In this document: piece by piece, positions 60,834-64,000 of the stretch
Layout: each line of letters begins with the position of its first letter
Numbering within the stretch: the stretch's first letter is position 1
Assembly (NCBI RefSeq): GCF_001039355.2
Contig: NW_019775525.1
Span: 63,502-127,501, forward strand
Direction of reading: 5' to 3'
Source: Lingula anatina
Lineage: Eukaryota > Brachiopoda > Lingulata > Lingulida > Lingulidae
Length of the DNA: 64,000 nucleotides
The notes under the pieces: generated by a model
Databases searched by the model: none
Told to the model about the DNA's origin: nothing
What the model saw: the letters and a program-made list of their open reading frames with translations, nothing else
Program-made: the position numbers and the translations under genes

Positions 60834-61617
60834 ATGTACCATTGGATCAAGTGTGCAGTTATGTCTTGGGGTTGCTATTTTCTAGTGGTCCTATTAATTG
60901 CTGGTTGTGATTCTACATGTACTCCACAAGAAGAAGGAATAGAGGAACGGGTCCGGGGTCTGGAGGCTTTCAGAAACGTTATCTTTACCTGGTTGGAAAG
61001 GCTGCAAAATGATATTCTGTTGGTTAACGCTACTGCAAAATGTGGTAAGACCTACGTATCTTTCTCTGCTTCTGTCTCTCTTTTCATTGTATGCGTGCAT
61101 TCATCTCTCTCTCTCTTTCTCTACCCCATACACATTGTGCGTACATGCGCTCACATGTATAGTACCCTATTCTATCAAATGTATAAAAACCTTGTTTGGT
61201 TTTACAGGTGTGCCGACTGTCGCATTTTCGGCACAGCTTACCACTTCTCCTCAAGTTAAAAGAAACGACGATCTAGTGTTTGCTGGCGTCATCACCAACA
61301 TTGGAAACGCGTACGACCCAACATCCGGGCGTTTCACCTGTCCTGTTTCTGGCACTTACTTTTTTACGGCAACCATTCTGACGTCACACAACGGCGGAAG
61401 AGTCGAGGTTACGTTACGCAGCAGCAAGAAAGCAGGGAAGAATCTGATGCTTCTGCTTGCCAAGAGTCACGGAGATCACAACAGCGGGTCCAACTCCGTC
61501 ATCGTTCAGTGTGAAAAATGGGAGGAGATAAATCTTCGGGTTAATCATGTTCGTGACCCGAACCCAACTTTGTGGAACTATTGGTCGACCTTCTCCGGAT
61601 ATCTGATAGCTTCATAA
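60834..61617 (+). CDS. Secreted C1q-domain protein, copy 5
   Basis: Exons 60834-61044 and 61208-61617 join in phase 1 to give 206 residues. I chose the ATG at 60834 (MYHWIKCAVMSW) because copies 3 and 4 start there; an in-frame ATG at 60828 adds two residues. It has a signal peptide, a full stalk (IEERVRGLEAFRNVIFTWLER), an NAT glycosylation sequon and a complete C1q head closing with WSTFSGYLIAS. Compared with copy 4, most of the first 100 head codons differ only silently. The last 30 codons carry clustered replacements (G to W in CEKGEE, YQVYN to NHVRD, HLW to NYW). A polyadenylation signal candidate lies near 61938 (CTCAATAAAAC). The divergent partner is the intact channel gene. Confidence 0.9.
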
Positions 61618-61979
61618 AAAACTACACCTGATGTGACGCACACTAAAAATTGATATTGGCTTATAATGTACCAGCCACCCTATTTTAATGGCTACCTAAA
61701 GGGTTTATGATGGCAAATAAATACTAGTGCATCTTGGATCAGTAATTAGTTTTTGAAAACTATTTTCAAACTGAATCAAGATCTTAGCGAATGCAAATTT
61801 CGTTCAAGATATTTTAAAGCAAAAAGTACGTTATCAGATTTCTATTCCCCACAATTTCATTCATCTTAATTGCAATCAATAACCAAATGTTGCACCAGGT
61901 GCCCTAATTAACAGGATCACATGACGTGAATGTACGCTCAATAAAACAACTTGCAAAATTCTACCGTATGCTGTTTTTA

Positions 61980-62208
61980 CCTCCGCCAAGGAGGTTATGT
62001 TTTCACCCCTGTTTTTGTGTCATCAACATAAGTCGAAAAGTTATGGACCGATTTTGATGAAATTTTCAGGAACTGTCAGAAGTGGGCCAAGGTACAGATA
62101 ATTAGTTTTTGATGGTGATCCGGAACGAAAATCAATCAATAGTCAATAATAATAAAAAATTGCTTCCTTGGCGGAGGTCTGTGCTGTCGGAGTGCTTTTC
62201 TAGTTTCT
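61980..62208. mobile_element. Short inverted-repeat element (MITE-like), ends CCTCCGCCAAGG / CCTTGGCGGAGG
   Basis: CCTCCGCCAAGG near 61981 and its exact reverse complement CCTTGGCGGAGG near 62165 bracket about 200 bp containing AAAAGTTATGGACCGATTTTG and GATCCGGAAC. The matching position after C1q copy 4 (about 52910) lacks it. Sequences of this type are widespread in animal genomes; I do not assign a family name. Confidence 0.75.
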
Positions 62209-62409
62209 GATTGCTTTTCTGTTACAATGCAGAAGTATTACGCGCGGTTTTATGTTAAAGATGGCAATGAGAGAGAAAAGAGATTTAGTTTCGCCCTTAT
62301 GCATCTGTCCACGAAAACAAATTTCTTCTCTCACTATAACACAATGAGCTTTAACATATTAAAAGTGGATTAAACAGTTAAAAAAAAAAAAAAAAAAAAA
62401 AAAATCAAG

Positions 62410-62646
62410 NNNNNNNNNNNNNNNNNNNNNNNNNNNNNNNNNNNNNNNNNNNNNNNNNNNNNNNNNNNNNNNNNNNNNNNNNNNNNNNNNNNNNNNNNNN
62501 NNNNNNNNNNNNNNNNNNNNNNNNNNNNNNNNNNNNNNNNNNNNNNNNNNNNNNNNNNNNNNNNNNNNNNNNNNNNNNNNNNNNNNNNNNNNNNNNNNNN
62601 NNNNNNNNNNNNNNNNNNNNNNNNNNNNNNNNNNNNNNNNNNNNNN
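62410..62646. other. Assembly gap (237 N)
   Basis: A run of N between an A tract (62380-62404) and another A tract. Confidence 1.
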
Positions 62647-62913
62647 AAAAAAAAAAACGGTATACACAGTTCGAAATCTGCAGACAGAAGAGAAAGAAAC
62701 AACACACGTGATTTTTATTGTTTATACATGCATTCAAGAAACAAAACGTAAAAGAAGATTTACACTCTTACACAGAAAAAAATATGATAATGAAAGCCTG
62801 CGTTGCTATAATGACATTTAAAAACGTTTTATCGAGCTAAATAAATAGACATCATGAAGCATATTAAACATATTAGGATTTTAAAGCCCATATAATAATA
62901 ATAATAATAATAA

Positions 62914-63738
62914 CTAGACTGCAACTGGCTTAAGCCAGTGGCGGAGGATTCCCCTGCAAAATAGGTGTGGAAAGGCTCTTTCAAGGTCAAGTGAAGGTCA
63001 TGGGTTAAATTTGACCCCATATTCTGTGCGAATTGGGGGGGGGGGGGTCAACAAAACATCAATTTTAGCCCACTTCAATATTTCTCCATGAAATAACCAA
63101 AAGACCTTGAAAATGAGGGTCAAGGTCAAATTTGACATTTGATTTGGGGGTTTTGGGTATATGTTTGGGGTAGTTTACTATAGCATGCTATGACCAAAAA
63201 CCAGTGTTTCGTGGAGAAACTGCCAAACTCAAGATTTCTGCAATGTCATAAATATTAAAAAATCTATATTAAAAAAAGTGATTAAGCAGTCGCTACCAAA
63301 GTACGGCTAACCTTAGATAAATATATAGGGCATCATTTGCCACTATGACCGGGGCTCTGAGACTTCCGGTTTCCGAGATCTCGGAAACAAACCTTTTTTG
63401 AGCCCATTTGGCCATTAGCGACCTTGACCTTGACCTACTTGCATAAAAGTAGGTCATTTTATGTGGATTCACCTCAGTATCACTGACCATAAGGCCCATA
63501 GCCATACGGCTTATACTTAAGGCCTAATGTCAATTTCAAATTTTACAAATTTTGCCTTTAAAAGCCTCTGTGACCTTGAAAAGTAGGTCAAGGTCACTGA
63601 AACTGGGTCTATGGCATATTCTTACCATAGGCTACCTATGTAAATTATTTCAGATTTTTCGCGAAAAAAAACGCGCGGAAAGAATAATAATAATAACTAT
63701 AATACTACCAAAAACAATAGTATTCCCCTACGGGGAAT
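62914..63738. mobile_element. Insertion rich in AGGTCA motifs, ends GGATTCCCC / GGGGAATCC
   Basis: Relative to 53310-53340, where a (TAA)n tract runs directly into TAGCTTACACTTGTGAT, here about 825 bp intervene. Near the left end is GGATTCCCC (62947) and at the right end its reverse complement GGGGAATCC. Inside, direct and inverted AGGTCA/TGACCT half-sites recur at about 62978-63000, 63104-63128, 63420-63455 and 63570-63598. There is also a G12 run at 63036. No coding sequence is seen, so it is probably nonautonomous. Confidence 0.55.
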
Positions 63739-64000
63739 CCTAATAATAGCTTACACTTGTGATACTACTTTTACTGTAACACAATAGTTTTTACACCTTA
63801 AAAGTGGACTAAACAGTGTTTCAAAAATCGTTATAACAGGTACGTTGTTTTCAATCTGCAAACAGTAGAGAAAGGACCAATAATGGTGATTTAAATTGTT
63901 CATACGATGAAAACGTTTTATTTTATAATAATAGTTATGACAACAACAATTAGAATATTAAACACTTACACTTTTAATACTACAGGGTATATATAGCAAG
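63739..64000. repeat. Start of a probable third cassette flank
   Basis: Aligns with 53325-53590 (AATAGCTTACACTTGTGATA, TTTCAAAAATCGTTATA, GGTGATTTAAATTGTTCATA). In cassette 2 the channel-gene homology starts about 210 bp after this point, i.e. just beyond the window. Confidence 0.7.

Larger units (their letters stand above)
53798..61617. repeat. Cassette copy 2: Cys-loop receptor (-) plus C1q (+)
   Basis: The counterpart of 45261-52501. It starts with CGGTATATAATTCTTCGGTA and ends at the C1q stop. The two copies differ by a few percent in introns, by a 550-bp foldback insertion (58261-58810), by a deletion of about 70 bp near 60421, and by the 36-nt stalk deletion in copy 1. Confidence 0.9.

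Overview
The window is nuclear DNA of a marine invertebrate, most likely a lophotrochozoan such as a bivalve mollusc or a brachiopod. It is AT-rich, with GT-AG introns, microsatellites, tRNA-derived SINEs and small inverted-repeat elements. The gene content is typical of such genomes: multiple secreted C1q-domain proteins, Cys-loop receptor paralogues, a somatomedin-B seven-helix receptor and an isopenicillin-N-synthase-like oxygenase. The species is an inference from family content.

Layout. (1) 1-5700: first exon of a minus-strand oxygenase running off the left edge, then a diverged noncoding tandem duplication. (2) 5770-16290: a plus-strand receptor gene, with its ectodomain exon at 6649-8586 and its 7TM exon present as one intact copy (9792-10799), one copy with a 26-bp deletion (13100-14147) and one truncated copy (9184-9773). 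(3) 16291-25630: a complete eight-exon minus-strand 2-oxoglutarate/Fe(II) oxygenase (311 residues) that rebuilds cleanly across introns. (4) 27937-37843: a plus-strand Cys-loop receptor (433 residues, eight exons), with a redundant second copy of part of it at 29912-35001. (5) 38685-44962: three plus-strand C1q genes, the first intact, the second and third broken by repeats. (6) 45721-61617: two tandem copies of an 8-9 kb cassette, each holding a minus-strand Cys-loop receptor and, head to head with it, a plus-strand C1q gene. The receptor of copy 1 has a premature stop; copy 2 is intact. (7) 61618-64000: repeats, a 237-bp gap and the beginning of what looks like a third cassette.

Assembly caution. 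Single n characters at 9774, 13076, 29911, 35002 and 45187 mark contig joins. Piece 9775-13075 is contained in piece 13077-29910. Piece 29912-35001 is covered by the end of one neighbour and the start of the other. Both look like the second haplotype placed in tandem, so apparent duplications there should not be counted as extra genes.

How the genes may work together. The notable pattern is repeated co-duplication of secreted C1q-domain genes with Cys-loop receptor genes. The C1q proteins have a signal peptide, a short helical stalk and a globular C1q head. Replacements between recent paralogues concentrate in the last third of the head. C1q-family proteins are known synaptic organisers and lectin-like recognition molecules elsewhere, so a ligand/receptor or chaperone relation is a reasonable hypothesis, not shown by sequence alone.
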